From positions 124,001-188,000 of the forward strand of contig JAUHXK010000004.1 in assembly GCA_030427405.1 (NCBI GenBank): 64,000 nucleotides of DNA, in the 5' to 3' direction. The stretch's first letter is position 1. Every line of letters begins with the position of its first letter. The translations under genes were made by a program, and so were the position numbers. This stretch comes from Alphaproteobacteria bacterium. GTDB taxonomy: Bacteria; Pseudomonadota; Alphaproteobacteria; Rhodobacterales; Rhodobacteraceae. The notes below the pieces were generated by a model that ran no database searches, had not been told where the DNA came from, and saw only the letters and a program-made list of their open reading frames with translations. Below are positions 1 to 9,144 of this stretch, piece after piece.

Positions 1-311
1 CTCAGGCTGACCTCGGGCCAGGGGACCGGCGTGAAATCCGCCGCAACCTGGGCCTTGACCTGAGTGCGATACCGACCGTCTATGAAGACCCCTGCGTTAT
101 CCCGCAGCGCGACGCAGAAGCCCGCCGACCCGGTGAACCCGGTCAGCCATGACAACCGTTCATCCCTTGGTGCAACGTATTCGCCCTGATGCGCATCAGC
201 CCGCGGAACCAGGAACCCTTCAAGCCCGTCGCGTTTCAATTCCTCGCGCAACGCGGCCAGCCTCGGCGGGCCCTGTTCGGGACGCGCGGTTACGTCAAAG
301 GACTGAAACAT
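1..311 (-). CDS. Aminopeptidase P family protein (Xaa-Pro aminopeptidase), N-terminal part, cut by window start
   Basis: The first 103 codons of a minus-strand gene lie in the window. The start ATG (309-311) follows GAGG with a 6-nt spacer. The translation begins MFQSFDVTARPEQGPPRLAA and contains the creatinase-N/aminopeptidase-P N-terminal pattern: a LREELKRDGLEGFLVPRADA segment, EYVAPRDERLSWLTGFTGSA at about 43-62, then FIDGRYRTQ. That fold precedes the M24 metallopeptidase domain, which is outside the window, so metal ligands cannot be checked. The family removes N-terminal residues before proline in the cytoplasm. The gene lies downstream of cobT on the same strand, 86 bp away, with a repeat copy between them. 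Confidence 0.85.
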   Translation of the reverse strand, partial: MFQSFDVTARPEQGPPRLAALREELKRDGLEGFLVPRADAHQGEYVAPRDERLSWLTGFTGSAGFCVALRDNAGVFIDGRYRTQVKAQVAADFTPVPWPEVSL

Positions 312-350
312 CTCATACCTCATGCGCTCGGGCCTCTTGCAAGGGGCTGT

Positions 351-396
351 TCCCTTCACCTTTTGAAAAAATACTCCCGCCGGAGGCAAGGCCGGC
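351..396 (-). repeat. Hairpin-plus-box intergenic repeat, divergent copy D
   Basis: On the minus strand, directly after the cobT stop, a short stem (GCCGG/CCGGC, 379-383 and 392-396) is followed by a box with GGGAG, TATTTTTT and GGTGAAGG. It resembles, less closely, the boxes at 26794-26823, 28663-28691 and 38271-38300. Like them it lies just 3' of a gene and points in that gene's direction of transcription. Assignment to the same family is an inference. Confidence 0.45.
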
Positions 397-397
397 T

Positions 398-2275
398 TCA
401 GCTGGCCTTTTTCATCCCCATCACCCGGGCGCGGGCCCGCGGGTCACTGTCGAACAGCGCAGCCAGCTGCTCTGTCATCGCACCGGCCAGTTGTTCCACA
501 TCCGTGATCGTCACGGCGCGGTCGTAATACCGTGTCACGTCATGGCCAATGCCGATCGCCAGCAGCTCTACCATCTTACGTTTTTCCACCATTGCGATCA
601 CGTCACGCAGGTGTTTTTCAAGATAATTCGCCGGGTTCACACTCAGCGTGGAATCATCGACTGGCGCGCCATCAGAGATCACCATCAGGATCTTGCGCGC
701 CTCACGCCGGGCCAGCATCCGACGATGCGCCCATTCCAGCGCCTCGCCGTCAATGTTTTCCTTCAGCAGGCCCTCTTTCATCATCAGACCCAGATTGGGC
801 CGCGCCCGCCGCCACGGCGCATCCGCCCCCTTATAGATGATGTGGCGCAGGTCGTTCAGACGCCCCGGCTGTTGCGGGCGGCCGTCATTCAGCCATACCT
901 CACGCGCCAGGCCGCCTTTCCACGCCCGCGTGGTAAAGCCCAGAATCTCGACCTTCACGTTGCAGCGTTCCAGCGTACGCGCGAGAACATCGGCACAGAT
1001 GGCCGCAATCGAGATCGGGCGCCCCCGCATCGAGCCCGAATTGTCCAAGAGCAGCGTCACCACCGTATCGCGGAATTCGGTATCCTTTTCGACCTTAAAG
1101 CTCAACGGCGTGGTCGGGTTGGCCACAACCCGCGCCAGGCGGCCCGCATCCAGAATGCCTTCCTCGCGGTCGAACTCCCAGCTGCGGTTCTGCTGCGCCT
1201 GCAAGCGCCGCTGCAGCTTGTTGGCCAAACGGCTCACCGCGCCTTTCAACGGTTCAAGTTGCTGATCCAGATAGGCGCGAAGGCGTTCCAACTCGGCCGG
1301 TTCCGCCAGATCTTCGGCGGCAATCTCTTCATCATGGGCGCTCAGATAGACCTTGTAATCCGGGTCGGCTTCGGATGCCGGGGGCGGGGCAGGCGGCTCC
1401 AGCGGGGCTTCGCCTTCGGGCATTTCGGCCTCTTCGCCCATCTCATCCTCGGCCATCTCGTCCATCGAGACCTGGGCCTGAGACTGATCCTGCTGTTCTT
1501 CCTGACTTTGCTCAGGCGTCGCGTCGGCATCCTGTTCGTCCTGATCATCCTGACCGGTGCTGTCCGGGTCGGGCTGTTCTTCGGCGCTTTCCTCGGCCTG
1601 TTCTTCCTGGTTCTCGTCGATCTCGTCAGGGTCATCCCCCAGCTGATCGCCATAACCAAGGTCCTTGATCATCTGCCGTGCAAACCTGGCAAAGGCGGCC
1701 TGGTCGGACAGAACCTCATCAAGGTTTTCAAGGACACCACCGGCCTGCTCTTCGATGAAACCGCGCCACAGCGACATGACGTTGTCGGCGGCCGGTGGCA
1801 GGTCTCGTCCGGTCGCAAGATGCCGGATCAGGTATCCCGCGGCCACGGACAGTGGTGCTTCGGCGGGTTGGCGGCATTGGTCATAGCCACGCCGGATCGC
1901 CTCATGCCCGATTTTTACGTCGATATTTGACGCGGTTCCGGGCATGTCCCGTGCGCCCATCGCCTCGCATCGGGCGGTTTCCATCGCTTCATAGAGATCG
2001 CGCGCCATGTCACCCGGCGGCGCATAGCGCGCATGGGTCGCGTCATCATGATACTTGCGCTGCAGGGCCAATGCATCCGCCGTGCCGCGAGCCAGCAGGA
2101 CCTCTTCGCGGGTCATCCTGCGCGACACCTGCGGCAAACGCATCGACTCGCCGGACATGCCCGACGGATCGACCGTATAAGTTACCGACAATTCGGGGTC
2201 ATCGGCCATCACCTTGGTGGCTTCGGCAAGGGCCTTCTTGAATGGGTCGGCGGGGTTGTCGTTGGATTTGTTCAT
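398..2275 (-). CDS. cobT: Cobaltochelatase subunit CobT
   Basis: 625 aa. CobT works with CobS and CobN to insert Co2+ into hydrogenobyrinic acid a,c-diamide in the aerobic cobalamin pathway. Three parts are visible: an N-terminal helical region (1-210), a very acidic Glu/Asp/Gln-rich linker (about 214-305), and a C-terminal von Willebrand A domain with a MIDAS motif DNSGS at 411-415. The open frame extends 15 codons upstream, but the ATG at 2275 ([12 protein letters not shown]) fits the family N-terminus better. cobS lies on the same strand, separated from cobT by a small exported protein gene and a degraded locus. cobN is not in the window. Confidence 0.95.
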   Translation of the reverse strand: MNKSNDNPADPFKKALAEATKVMADDPELSVTYTVDPSGMSGESMRLPQVSRRMTREEVLLARGTADALALQRKYHDDATHARYAPPGDMARDLYEAMETARCEAMGARDMPGTASNIDVKIGHEAIRRGYDQCRQPAEAPLSVAAGYLIRHLATGRDLPPAADNVMSLWRGFIEEQAGGVLENLDEVLSDQAAFARFARQMIKDLGYGDQLGDDPDEIDENQEEQAEESAEEQPDPDSTGQDDQDEQDADATPEQSQEEQQDQSQAQVSMDEMAEDEMGEEAEMPEGEAPLEPPAPPPASEADPDYKVYLSAHDEEIAAEDLAEPAELERLRAYLDQQLEPLKGAVSRLANKLQRRLQAQQNRSWEFDREEGILDAGRLARVVANPTTPLSFKVEKDTEFRDTVVTLLLDNSGSMRGRPISIAAICADVLARTLERCNVKVEILGFTTRAWKGGLAREVWLNDGRPQQPGRLNDLRHIIYKGADAPWRRARPNLGLMMKEGLLKENIDGEALEWAHRRMLARREARKILMVISDGAPVDDSTLSVNPANYLEKHLRDVIAMVEKRKMVELLAIGIGHDVTRYYDRAVTITDVEQLAGAMTEQLAALFDSDPRARARVMGMKKAS

Positions 2276-2374
2276 CGGCGGCGGGTCCGGGCTTGTTCTA
2301 TCCGGGCAACCTAGAACCATTCACTGGCCTTGGCCATAGGGCCAGTCGCGAATTCCCATCACACCAGCGCTTGC

Positions 2375-2779
2375 CTAAAGAAGGATGTCGCGGCAGACCG
2401 AGATTTTGCGGTTGAGCAGCCCCTGCAGGTGGTCAACCGTGGTCTGGTCCAGCCCATAGTCGATATTGGCCAGAAGATACGCCACCTCGGTCCATCCACG
2501 ATTCTGCCAGCGCCGGGCCTGAACCGCATCTACCCCCTGGGACACGGCGTCAGGCAAAACAGCCTCAAGCATGGCATCGAACTGAGTGTGAAGATGCGTC
2601 AGTACCTCTGCGTTTTCTTCCTGAAATGAACGTCGGCGCACGGCCAGCGCCTCCAACCGTCCTGAACATACGGCAAAGAGCTCAGCGCGTTCGGTAACCT
2701 TGACCGGCAACGCGGCAGTTTGGGTGGCAGCACAGGCGCAGGCGGCGAACAGGCAGGCTTTCAGCTTTGGGTAGGTCAT
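2375..2779 (-). CDS. Small exported protein, unknown
   Basis: 134 aa from the ATG at 2779 (MTYPKLKACLFAACACAATQ). The first about 23 residues form a Cys/Ala-rich hydrophobic segment typical of a signal peptide. The mature part is helical-looking, with Cys38 and Cys129 possibly paired. I do not recognise a family. The frame continues 30 codons upstream through AT-rich DNA, which I treat as promoter. cobT lies 99 bp downstream on the same strand; a weak inverted repeat (ACTGGCC 2323-2329, GGCCAGT 2340-2346) sits between them, so co-transcription is uncertain. Confidence 0.6.
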   Translation of the reverse strand: MTYPKLKACLFAACACAATQTAALPVKVTERAELFAVCSGRLEALAVRRRSFQEENAEVLTHLHTQFDAMLEAVLPDAVSQGVDAVQARRWQNRGWTEVAYLLANIDYGLDQTTVDHLQGLLNRKISVCRDILL

Positions 2780-3112
2780 GCGAATAGATATACCATGAAT
2801 ATTGAAAGTATAAAAACAGTATATACATATAACGCTTGTTTTTCGGTGGCACGTCCCTTTGGTGCCCATACCTTGCGCATATGGCGCAGATCGCGTTGGA
2901 GGCCATTTGTCAGCCCCCTGACGCCACCATCAATTGCCGAATGTTCGGGCGCGGCGGCGCAGTAAGAACACAGTCGGCCCAGCAATTTGCGCAGATGCAG
3001 CGAAACGGGGGGCTATGGCAGTGACATCCCGGTGTTGCGATGCATAACAGGGGTCAAATACCTGCGCCGCGGTTCAGGGAAATACATAGCGGGACTGTCG
3101 CCATGGGACTCT
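2780..3112. other. Gene-free stretch with an AT-rich segment
   Basis: No convincing gene is seen on either strand. Positions 2780-2845 are much more AT-rich than the rest of the window, with several TATA-like hexamers (for example TATACT on the minus strand). They lie directly upstream of the minus-strand gene starting at 2779 and probably hold its promoter. The remainder, towards 3112, may be the decayed 5' end of the plus-strand fragment that follows, since protein-like reading continues weakly in other frames. Confidence 0.4.
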
Positions 3113-3525
3113 GAAGATCAATTCGCAAACTGCTGGGTATCGAAAGACCCCGCGACCGGGAACCCAACGGCTGGTTGTCCGAGAATGTGTTTTGCCAGTC
3201 ATCCAAAACACAGCTGAGCGACATACTGCATCTGTTTGACCCCAAATATACCGATCCGGACCCGGTGAACCTGGTGCATATCGTGAACATGTATCCGGTT
3301 GCCGGGCAGTTGGACAACGTCCAACGCGCCACGCTGGACAGTATGCAAGCCGCACGGACCAATCCGCTGGCGGGCAAGGGCAATACGACCTTTGTTCAGG
3401 TGCCGCTCCGCGGGGATGAAGGGCTGTTGGACGGTCGCGACGGCGTAGAGCTCGCCCCGAGCCTCGAGCGGACGGTGTTGGATATTGCCGATTTCCAGGA
3501 CCCCCGCCCGCTGCCAGATATCCAG
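3113..3525 (+). pseudogene. Plus-strand gene fragment, glycosyltransferase-like or unknown Rhodobacterales family, 3' truncated
   Basis: An open plus-strand frame follows the stop codon ending at 3114. From about 3268 it reads VNLVHIVNMYPVAGQLDNVQ, and later ends LERTVLDIADFQDPRPLPDI near 3525. Codon third positions are GC-rich as in real genes here. From memory, the motif order (LVH.VN, later LTRTV.D.A.F..PRPLP) matches the N-terminus of a Rhodobacterales protein family often found near glycosyltransferases. After PRPLPDI the frame runs on only as the antisense of the next minus-strand fragment, to a stop at 3636. No good start codon is visible. I interpret this as a 5' gene piece that has lost its 3' part. 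Confidence 0.5.
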
Positions 3526-3836
3526 ATGGCTGGCAAAATTCGCCACCTGAGCCGGGATCAGCACGTTGTTGGGGCAGTCACAGGTTTCCTGGCCACAGCG
3601 GAAACAGGGGGGAAGCTGGCCACCAGCCCTTGTTGACAGAGGTCCTGAACCTTGGGGTGCTCTGGTCGGAACGCGTCATGCCATTCAAACCGGGTGATCC
3701 CGAAATCGGCCGGATGCGCGGGCAGGCGGCTGCGCCGCTCTTCCGCGTCATCAAGGCTGAGCACCAGTATCCTGTCGACGACACCTTCGAATATCCCCTG
3801 CCCGGTTGCGGGCTCTGTCGAGTCGACGGACGGCAT
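3510..3836 (-). pseudogene. Glycosyltransferase-family-25-like fragment, frameshifted and 3' truncated
   Basis: Starts 6 bp after the cobS stop, on the same strand, with MPSVDSTEPATG and then VDRILVLSLDDAEERRSRLP, like the start of LPS-type GT25 proteins. The frame breaks in a run of six C (minus strand; 3607-3612). Adding one base restores CFRCGQETCDCPNN and then VLIPAQVANFASHLDIWQ, a motif set I recall from Rhodobacterales GT25-like proteins. After DIWQ (about 3512) similarity stops and the DNA is the antisense of the plus-strand fragment. The usual downstream EDD-type catalytic region is absent. Non-functional unless the frameshift is a sequencing error, and even then truncated. Confidence 0.6.
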
Positions 3837-3842
3837 GCGGGC

Positions 3843-4829
3843 TTAACCCAGGCTTGCGCTGGCCGCGCTTTCGGGCAGTTCTTCGTCAAAGCAACGCTGG
3901 TAGAACTCGGCGACGGTCTGACGCTCTAGCTCATCGCATTTGTTCAGGAAGGACAGGCGGAAGGCATAGCCTACGTCGCGGAAAATCTCGGCGTTTTGGG
4001 CCCAGTTGATCACGGTCCGCGGGCTCATCACCGTGGACAGATCGCCATTCATGAAGGCGGTCCGGGTCAGGTCGGCGACGGTGACCATCTGGCTGACGGT
4101 CTTGCGGCCTTTTTCGGTATTGTAATGCGGGGCCTTCGACAGCACGATCATCGTCTCGGCATCATGGCTGAGATAGTTCAGCGTCGATACCAGCGACCAG
4201 CGGTCCATCTGCGCCTGGTTGATCTGTTGCGTGCCGTGATAGAGGCCCGTGGTGTCACCCAGACCCACGGTGTTCGCGGTGGCAAACAGGCGGAAGTTCG
4301 GGTTCGGTGTGATGATCTCGTTCTGGTCCAGCAAGGTCAGCTTGCCGTCATGTTCCAGCACGCGCTGGATCACGAACATCACGTCTGCACGGCCTGCATC
4401 GTATTCATCAAATACGATGGCAACGGGGTTGCGCAGCGCCCAGGGCAGGATGCCTTCGTGGAATTCGGTGACCTGTTTGCCGTCGCGCAGTTTGATCGCG
4501 TCCTTGCCGATCAGGTCGATCCGGCTGATATGGCTGTCGAGGTTCACACGGACGGCGGGCCAGTTAAGACGCGCGGCGACCTGCTCGATATGGGTCGATT
4601 TACCCGTGCCGTGATAGCCCTGGATCATCACCCGGCGGTTATGTGCAAAGCCTGCCAGAATCGCCAGCGTGGTTTCGGGATCGAACTTGTAGGTATGGTC
4701 GATGGCCGGGACCCGGTCGCTGCGTTCGGCAAAACCTTTGACGGCCATGTCGGTATCAATTCCAAACACGTCCCGGACCGAGATTTCTTCGGTGGGTTTT
4801 GCGTTGATGTCGATCGCTCCGTCAGCCAT
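3843..4829 (-). CDS. cobS: Cobaltochelatase subunit CobS (AAA+ ATPase)
   Basis: 328 aa. CobS is the AAA+ motor that assembles with CobT and drives ATP-dependent cobalt insertion by CobN. Walker A is GYHGTGKST at 71-79 and Walker B is VAIVFDEYD around 136-144. The ATG at 4829 ([20 protein letters not shown]) matches the family N-terminus and length; the open frame continues 80 codons upstream without protein character. The gene heads the minus-strand group containing the degraded GT25-like fragment, the small exported protein and cobT. Confidence 0.95.
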   Translation of the reverse strand: MADGAIDINAKPTEEISVRDVFGIDTDMAVKGFAERSDRVPAIDHTYKFDPETTLAILAGFAHNRRVMIQGYHGTGKSTHIEQVAARLNWPAVRVNLDSHISRIDLIGKDAIKLRDGKQVTEFHEGILPWALRNPVAIVFDEYDAGRADVMFVIQRVLEHDGKLTLLDQNEIITPNPNFRLFATANTVGLGDTTGLYHGTQQINQAQMDRWSLVSTLNYLSHDAETMIVLSKAPHYNTEKGRKTVSQMVTVADLTRTAFMNGDLSTVMSPRTVINWAQNAEIFRDVGYAFRLSFLNKCDELERQTVAEFYQRCFDEELPESAASASLG

Positions 4830-5181
4830 GCGCCTGGTCCTTATCCTTTGCCCCGTTCGCCGGGTTTGAACCCGTGTGTGGTGCAACATATTGCAGGCAA
4901 GGGCAAGGGAAAGCCGCGACCTTTGCAACCTGACAGGATGTTTCTTGTGAACTGGCTGTATCGTGGTCGGCCGCGATGCGCTTTTGGATCGTAACACCAA
5001 GGCATATACTGTCTGCCGGTAAAACCCGGCCAGTCGGCAAGGAATTCTGCCACCTTGCACCGGTCGCATTGCCTTGGGTACACATGCGCTGCCCTAAAGG
5101 CGCAGAAGTTCAGACCGTTTGGCCCGAGACGATTACCCCAAAACCCGTTTTCAGATGTTCAAAGAAACAGGAAACCGCTCC
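4830..5181. other. Divergent intergenic region upstream of cobS
   Basis: 352 bp between the divergent starts of cobS and the small exported protein gene. It should hold both promoters. A short inverted repeat GCCGG/CCGGC lies at 5015-5030. I looked for a cobalamin riboswitch (B12 box and G-rich core) and did not see one. No convincing small gene is present. Confidence 0.5.
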
Positions 5182-5517
5182 ATGTCCGCCCGCCGCATTC
5201 TTCAAAGCCTTTACTTCGCCGCAGTGTTCCCTTCGGCCGCGATGTCCGATGGGACAGGTTTGGAGGGCCTCACCTGGACCGAGCAGAAATGCGTCCTGTA
5301 TCAACAGGCTTGGGACTGGGCTCTGGGAAGCGTCGATGCCAGTGATGTCAGCGAAGAATTTATCGCCGAAAACACCGCTTTCACCCAAGCCGGCTGCACC
5401 GAAGACATCCCCGTTTGCCCGCAAAGCAATGCCGAGCTTGAGATGGCCGACATGCTGACCGTGATGACGATGAGTGAGGGCATGGCAAGCACTTTTGTGC
5501 CATTCTCCTGCCCCTAG
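5182..5517 (+). CDS. Small exported Cys-containing protein, unknown
   Basis: 111 aa from the ATG at 5182, preceded by AGGAAA about 7 nt upstream. It starts MSARRILQSLYFAAVFPSAA, a plausible signal peptide cleaved near residue 21. The mature part has several cysteines (in KCVLYQQ, AGCTEDIPVC and the C-terminal FSC), suggesting disulfides in the periplasm. In-frame ATGs at 5119 and 5155 would give a longer N-terminus that hides the signal peptide. Converges on the J-domain gene across a 52-bp gap with an inverted repeat. Family not recognised. Confidence 0.6.
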   Translation: MSARRILQSLYFAAVFPSAAMSDGTGLEGLTWTEQKCVLYQQAWDWALGSVDASDVSEEFIAENTAFTQAGCTEDIPVCPQSNAELEMADMLTVMTMSEGMASTFVPFSCP

Positions 5518-5519
5518 GG

Positions 5520-5546
5520 CCCGGAATACGCAAAGGCAATTCCGGG
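5520..5546. terminator. Inverted repeat between convergent genes, possible terminator
   Basis: CCCGGAAT (5520-5527) pairs perfectly with ATTCCGGG (5539-5546) across an 11-nt loop, in the 52-bp gap between two convergent genes. There is no T-run on the 3' side in either direction, so intrinsic termination is only a possibility. Confidence 0.35.
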
Positions 5547-5569
5547 AAAACCAAATAAGGCGGGCTGCC

Positions 5570-6196
5570 TTACTTGAAGTTCCGGCTGTCCTTGATCTGA
5601 TCCCAGGCCCAGACGACCTCTTGCAGCTGCTCTTCCTGGGACCGGTCTCCGCCATTCATGTCGGGGTGCAGCACCTTGATCAGCTTCTTGTACGCCTTGC
5701 GTACCTCGGCTTTTGACCAGCTGTCCTTTGCCTCAAGGATATCGATCGCGCGGCGTTCGGTCGGCGGCAGACGGCGTCCGCCACCCCCAGACGTCCGGCC
5801 CGGGTTCTTGGTCGCGTTCTCGCCAAGCACCTGATGCGGGTCCTCGATGCCCAGACGGGCCCAGGCGCGGGCCTCGGGATCGCCGATCGGTTTGGTCTCA
5901 CGCTCCCAGACCTTGTCCTTGGATCGCTGGGCGTTCAGCTCGGCCTCGGTCGTGCCGTCGAAGAAGTTCCATTTCTGGTTATATTCGCGCACATGCTGCT
6001 GACAGAACCAGAAAAAGTCATCCAACACGTCCGGTGCCTTGGGTGCGCGGAACTTGCCGGGTTCTTCACACCCGGGGTGATCACAGATTCGCACCGAGGT
6101 CTCAGACGCCCCGGACATCCCCCGACGCCCGCGCGGGTTCTTTTTCTTTGCGCTGGAAACGGACATGTCAAATCCGAAAGGGTCTGATTTCGTCAT
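5570..6196 (-). CDS. DnaJ (J-domain) protein with N-terminal Cys/His cluster
   Basis: 208 aa. The C-terminal about 60 residues are a J-domain ending the protein, with the diagnostic HPD at 177-179 (KVLHPDMNGGD) that stimulates Hsp70 ATPase. The N-terminal half has a possible metal site: Cys38, His40, Cys43 and Cys65/His68 (FWFCQQHVREY). This architecture (N-terminal Cys/His region, C-terminal J-domain, no G/F or zinc-finger domain) is common in Rhodobacterales. It is likely a specialised cytoplasmic DnaK co-chaperone with unknown client. It is divergent from bolA. Confidence 0.9.
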   Translation of the reverse strand: MTKSDPFGFDMSVSSAKKKNPRGRRGMSGASETSVRICDHPGCEEPGKFRAPKAPDVLDDFFWFCQQHVREYNQKWNFFDGTTEAELNAQRSKDKVWERETKPIGDPEARAWARLGIEDPHQVLGENATKNPGRTSGGGGRRLPPTERRAIDILEAKDSWSKAEVRKAYKKLIKVLHPDMNGGDRSQEEQLQEVVWAWDQIKDSRNFK

Positions 6197-6303
6197 GCTC
6201 TAATCCTCAGGAACACGTCTTTTCGACTCGGAGGCAGCAGTTTAGTCTAAGCAGCCGAAAGTAGAAGAGGGGGGCGGCAATTTATTTGCCGCAGAGCAAA
6301 AAA

Positions 6304-6558
6304 ATGACCGTCACCGAAGAAATCCGCGCATGCCTTCAATCAGCCTTTGATCCGCATGAGCTTGACGTCGTGGATGACAGCGAAAGCCACCGTGGCCATG
6401 CAGGTTACCGCGACGGTGGCCAAAGCCATTTCAACGTCCGTATCCGCGCCCGCGCCTTTGAAGGCCAGTCGCGGGTTGCCCGCCACCGTGCGGTTCACGC
6501 GGCGCTGGGCGACATTGTTTCGCGCATCCATGCATTGGCTTTGGATATCGGAACCTGA
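6304..6558 (+). CDS. bolA: BolA family protein
   Basis: 84 aa, the usual BolA length. It starts MTVTEEIRACLQSAFDPHEL; the core has SESHRGHAGY (the loop His used for [2Fe-2S] ligation with monothiol glutaredoxin in BolA-Grx pairs) and the nucleic-acid-binding-like turn SRVARHRAVHAAL. BolA proteins act in iron-sulfur trafficking and stress or cell-shape regulation. The ATG at 6304 follows an A-rich leader with weak Shine-Dalgarno (GCAGAG); a TTG 18 nt upstream is also in frame. Its stop lies 3 bp from the stop of the convergent DUF4177 gene. Confidence 0.9.
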   Translation: MTVTEEIRACLQSAFDPHELDVVDDSESHRGHAGYRDGGQSHFNVRIRARAFEGQSRVARHRAVHAALGDIVSRIHALALDIGT

Positions 6559-6561
6559 CGG

Positions 6562-7008
6562 TCAGGACTTGTCAGCGACTTCCGGGGTGTCGTCGGTGTC
6601 GGCGGCGTCATCGGATTTGGCGGCGTCCGCGGGTTTAAGCGACAGCGGCGGGTCCTGAGGCGCCTCGGCGATGGCGGCAGGGGCGGCGACACTAACGGGG
6701 CCGGGGATCGGTTGCGCCAGGGGGACGTCTTGCGGCGTATCATCCTGTTTGGCGGTTTCAAGGTCCGCGTCCGTGAGCAGCAGGCGACGAAAAACCAACA
6801 CGTTCCGCCAGTTCACGGTCGAGCCTGTCAGCCCGGTCCGTTCCTCGCTGGGCAGAAGCTCGGCGCGCTGATATTCCCACCCTTCCTGTCCCAGCTGATT
6901 CAGCAATTGTTCGATCGACATGGCAAAACGGCCTTCGGGCGTTTTGACCCCCTTGGCCTTTGTGCCTTTCTGCGGGGCAGGGACAATTTTGTATTCGTAA
7001 CGGGTCAT
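6562..7008 (-). CDS. DUF4177 domain protein with acidic Pro/Ala tail
   Basis: 148 aa. Residues 1-80 (MTRYEYKIVPAPQKG, then LLNQLGQEGWEYQRAELLPS and LVFRR) fit the DUF4177 pattern of a small alpha/beta domain: an N-terminal YEYK strand, then an LN.LG.EGWE helix. Residues 85-148 are a low-complexity Pro/Ala/Asp tail, likely disordered. No signal peptide or membrane segment. The function of the family is unknown. Confidence 0.75.
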   Translation of the reverse strand: MTRYEYKIVPAPQKGTKAKGVKTPEGRFAMSIEQLLNQLGQEGWEYQRAELLPSEERTGLTGSTVNWRNVLVFRRLLLTDADLETAKQDDTPQDVPLAQPIPGPVSVAAPAAIAEAPQDPPLSLKPADAAKSDDAADTDDTPEVADKS

Positions 7009-7485
7009 GCGTCGCCTCGGTCAATTGCCTGCCCGTTATAGCAACGTCCAAAGCGTTGGCCAGTCGGCAGAGCGGCAGAGCGGGTCCCAAGGGACCCCAT
7101 TCAGCCAGATTTGGCCGGGCAGGGGCACGAAAGACACAGCCGCGTCCGGAAATCGCGGTGACCAAGCGCCGACGATTTAGCCCATCGGTGCCGTTTTTTG
7201 ATGTTGCGGGGAATCGATCTCGGCTACACAGGACGCACAGCGCGGGACCGCACAGGAGATGTCCGATTTTCAAGAAGTTGGGGGTGTTCAATCGCCTAGG
7301 CCCCAAGGCACAGCGGCCGGCAAATGTCCCGCAATCGGCGCAAGGTGACAGCGAAAGTTCTGCCGCTTTTCAGACATCCGAAACTCGAACGACAAATACC
7401 TGCCGGCCCATTCCGGGGTGTCCTATGGCCCCGGAATATGGTCGAAATTCGGATACGACTTTTGATGTAGGCCGGTCAGAGCCGG
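7009..7485. other. 477-bp gene-free stretch with hairpins
   Basis: The frames crossing this stretch lack protein character on both strands. It contains a tight inverted repeat GGGTCCC/GGGACCC (7082-7088, 7091-7097), a second at 7411-7436, and a 10-bp tandem duplication at its right edge. It holds the promoter of the DUF4177 gene and the 3' region of gatB. A small RNA or decayed gene cannot be excluded. Confidence 0.45.
7411..7436 (-). terminator. Inverted repeat downstream of gatB, possible terminator
   Basis: TTCCGGGG (7411-7418) pairs with CCCCGGAA (7429-7436) over a 10-nt loop, about 50 nt beyond the gatB stop on the minus strand. There is no T-run, so it may instead block 3' exonucleases. 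Confidence 0.35.
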
Positions 7486-7490
7486 TCAGA
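7471..7490. repeat. Perfect 10-bp tandem duplication spanning the gatB stop
   Basis: GCCGGTCAGA occurs twice back to back (7471-7480 and 7481-7490). The gatB stop codon (TCA at 7486-7488 on plus) lies in the second copy, so the duplication reads partly in the 3' UTR. Confidence 0.8.
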
Positions 7491-8997
7491 CCGCCAGTTT
7501 CTTGCTGACCAGCTCGTTCACGGCTTTGGGATTGGCCTTGCCGCCTGTCGCCTTCATCACCTGACCGACGAACCAACCTGCGAGTTTCGGGTTCACCTTG
7601 GCCTTTTCCACCTGCGCGGGGTTTGCAGCGATGATCTCATCCAGCGCGGCCTCGATCGCGCCGGTATCGGTGACCTGCTTCATCCCGCGTTCTTCCACGA
7701 TCTGCGCCGGATCACCGCCTTCGGTATAGACGATCTCGAACAGGTCCTTGGCGATCTTGCCCGAAATGGCATCCGAAGAAATCAGGTCAATGATCCCACC
7801 CAACTGCGCCGGAGAGACCGGAGACTCGGTGATGTCGTGATCTTCTTTCTTCAGGCGACCAAACAGCTCGTTGATGACCCAGTTGGCGGCCAGCTTGCCG
7901 TTGCGGCCTTGCGCGACCTCTTCGAAATAGGCGGCGCTTTCGACCTCGGCGGTCAGGACCGAGGCGTCATAGTCGGTCAGGCCGAACGCTTCGATGAAGC
8001 GCGCTTTTTTGTCGTCCGGCAGCTCGGGCAAGCTGGCGGCGATGTCGTCGACCCATGCCTGCTCGATCTCGAGCGGCAGCAGGTCGGGGTCAGGGAAGTA
8101 GCGGTAATCATGCGCTTCTTCCTTGGACCGCATCGAGCGGGTCTCGCCCTTGTCCGGGTCATACAGGCGGGTTTCCTGCTCGACCTTGCCGCCACCTTCG
8201 ACGATGGCGATCTGACGGCGGGCTTCGACCTCGATCGCTTGCTGGATGAACCGCATCGAGTTCATGTTCTTGATCTCGCAGCGCGTGCCCAGATGCGAGA
8301 AATCCTGCGTTTCCTGATACTTCTCATACGCCCCCGGCAAACAGATCGAGACGTTCACGTCCGCCCGCAGGTTGCCGTTCTGCATGTTGCCGTCGCAGGT
8401 GCCCAAGTAACGCATGATCTGGCGCAGCTTGGCGATGTAAGCGGCGGCTTCTTCGGGGCCACGGATATCGGGGCGGCTGACGATCTCCATCAGGCAGACG
8501 CCGGTCCGGTTCAGGTCCACGAAGGACATGTTCGGGTCCATGTCATGGATCGACTTGCCCGCGTCTTGCTCCATGTGGATGCGTTCGATCCGTACCATGC
8601 GCGCGGTGCCGTCGCCCATCTCGACCAACACTTCACCTTCACCCACAATAGGCTGATAAAGCTGGGAAATCTGGTAGCCCTGCGGCAGGTCAGGGTAGAA
8701 GTAGTTCTTGCGGTCGAACGCCGATTTCAGGTTGATATCCGCCTTCAGGCCCAGCCCGGTGCGCACCGCCTGTTCCACGCAGTATTCGTTGATCACCGGC
8801 AGCATACCCGGCATCGCGGCGTCCACGAAAGCCACGTTCGAGTTCGGTTCGGCCCCGAATTGGGTGGATGCGCCCGAGAACAGTTTCGCGTTGGATGAGA
8901 CCTGAGCGTGCACCTCCATCCCGATCACCAGTTCCCAATCGTGCTTGGCCCCGGCAATGGTTTTGGGTTTGGGCATTTCGTATGTCAGGTCGAGCAT
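7486..8997 (-). CDS. gatB: Asp-tRNA(Asn)/Glu-tRNA(Gln) amidotransferase subunit B
   Basis: 503 aa. GatB is the kinase/transamidation subunit of GatCAB, which turns Glu-tRNA(Gln) or Asp-tRNA(Asn) into the cognate amide. Family motifs: [13 protein letters not shown] near 26-38, [50 protein letters not shown], and [15 protein letters not shown]. The C-terminal YqeY-type tail ends in [15 protein letters not shown]. Start chosen at ATG 8997 ([16 protein letters not shown]); an ATG 12 nt upstream is also possible. gatA and gatC are not adjacent. Confidence 0.97.
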   Translation of the reverse strand: MLDLTYEMPKPKTIAGAKHDWELVIGMEVHAQVSSNAKLFSGASTQFGAEPNSNVAFVDAAMPGMLPVINEYCVEQAVRTGLGLKADINLKSAFDRKNYFYPDLPQGYQISQLYQPIVGEGEVLVEMGDGTARMVRIERIHMEQDAGKSIHDMDPNMSFVDLNRTGVCLMEIVSRPDIRGPEEAAAYIAKLRQIMRYLGTCDGNMQNGNLRADVNVSICLPGAYEKYQETQDFSHLGTRCEIKNMNSMRFIQQAIEVEARRQIAIVEGGGKVEQETRLYDPDKGETRSMRSKEEAHDYRYFPDPDLLPLEIEQAWVDDIAASLPELPDDKKARFIEAFGLTDYDASVLTAEVESAAYFEEVAQGRNGKLAANWVINELFGRLKKEDHDITESPVSPAQLGGIIDLISSDAISGKIAKDLFEIVYTEGGDPAQIVEERGMKQVTDTGAIEAALDEIIAANPAQVEKAKVNPKLAGWFVGQVMKATGGKANPKAVNELVSKKLAV

Positions 8998-9144
8998 GGC
9001 GCGCCTCATATCCGCAGAAGTCTAAGCCTGCGTATTAGGCGCGCTGGGTCGAGGGGGCAAGGGGCAATGAAAAGTAACCCTTGATCTCAACCATGGTTTA
9101 GCTGGCAAAAGCGATGTCGTGGATGGTCTGGGTCGGAGAAAGAC

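Noticed and set aside
149-1930. 593-aa open frame antisense to cobT
   Set aside because: Arg/Leu/His-rich translation with no domain; cobT on the other strand has clear CobT features.
4830-5181. Possible cobalamin riboswitch upstream of cobS
   Set aside because: No B12 box or conserved core could be found.
6960-7508. 182-aa plus-strand frame across the 7.0-7.5 kb gap
   Set aside because: Composition is unlike real proteins here, and it overlaps the DUF4177 gene start and the gatB end.
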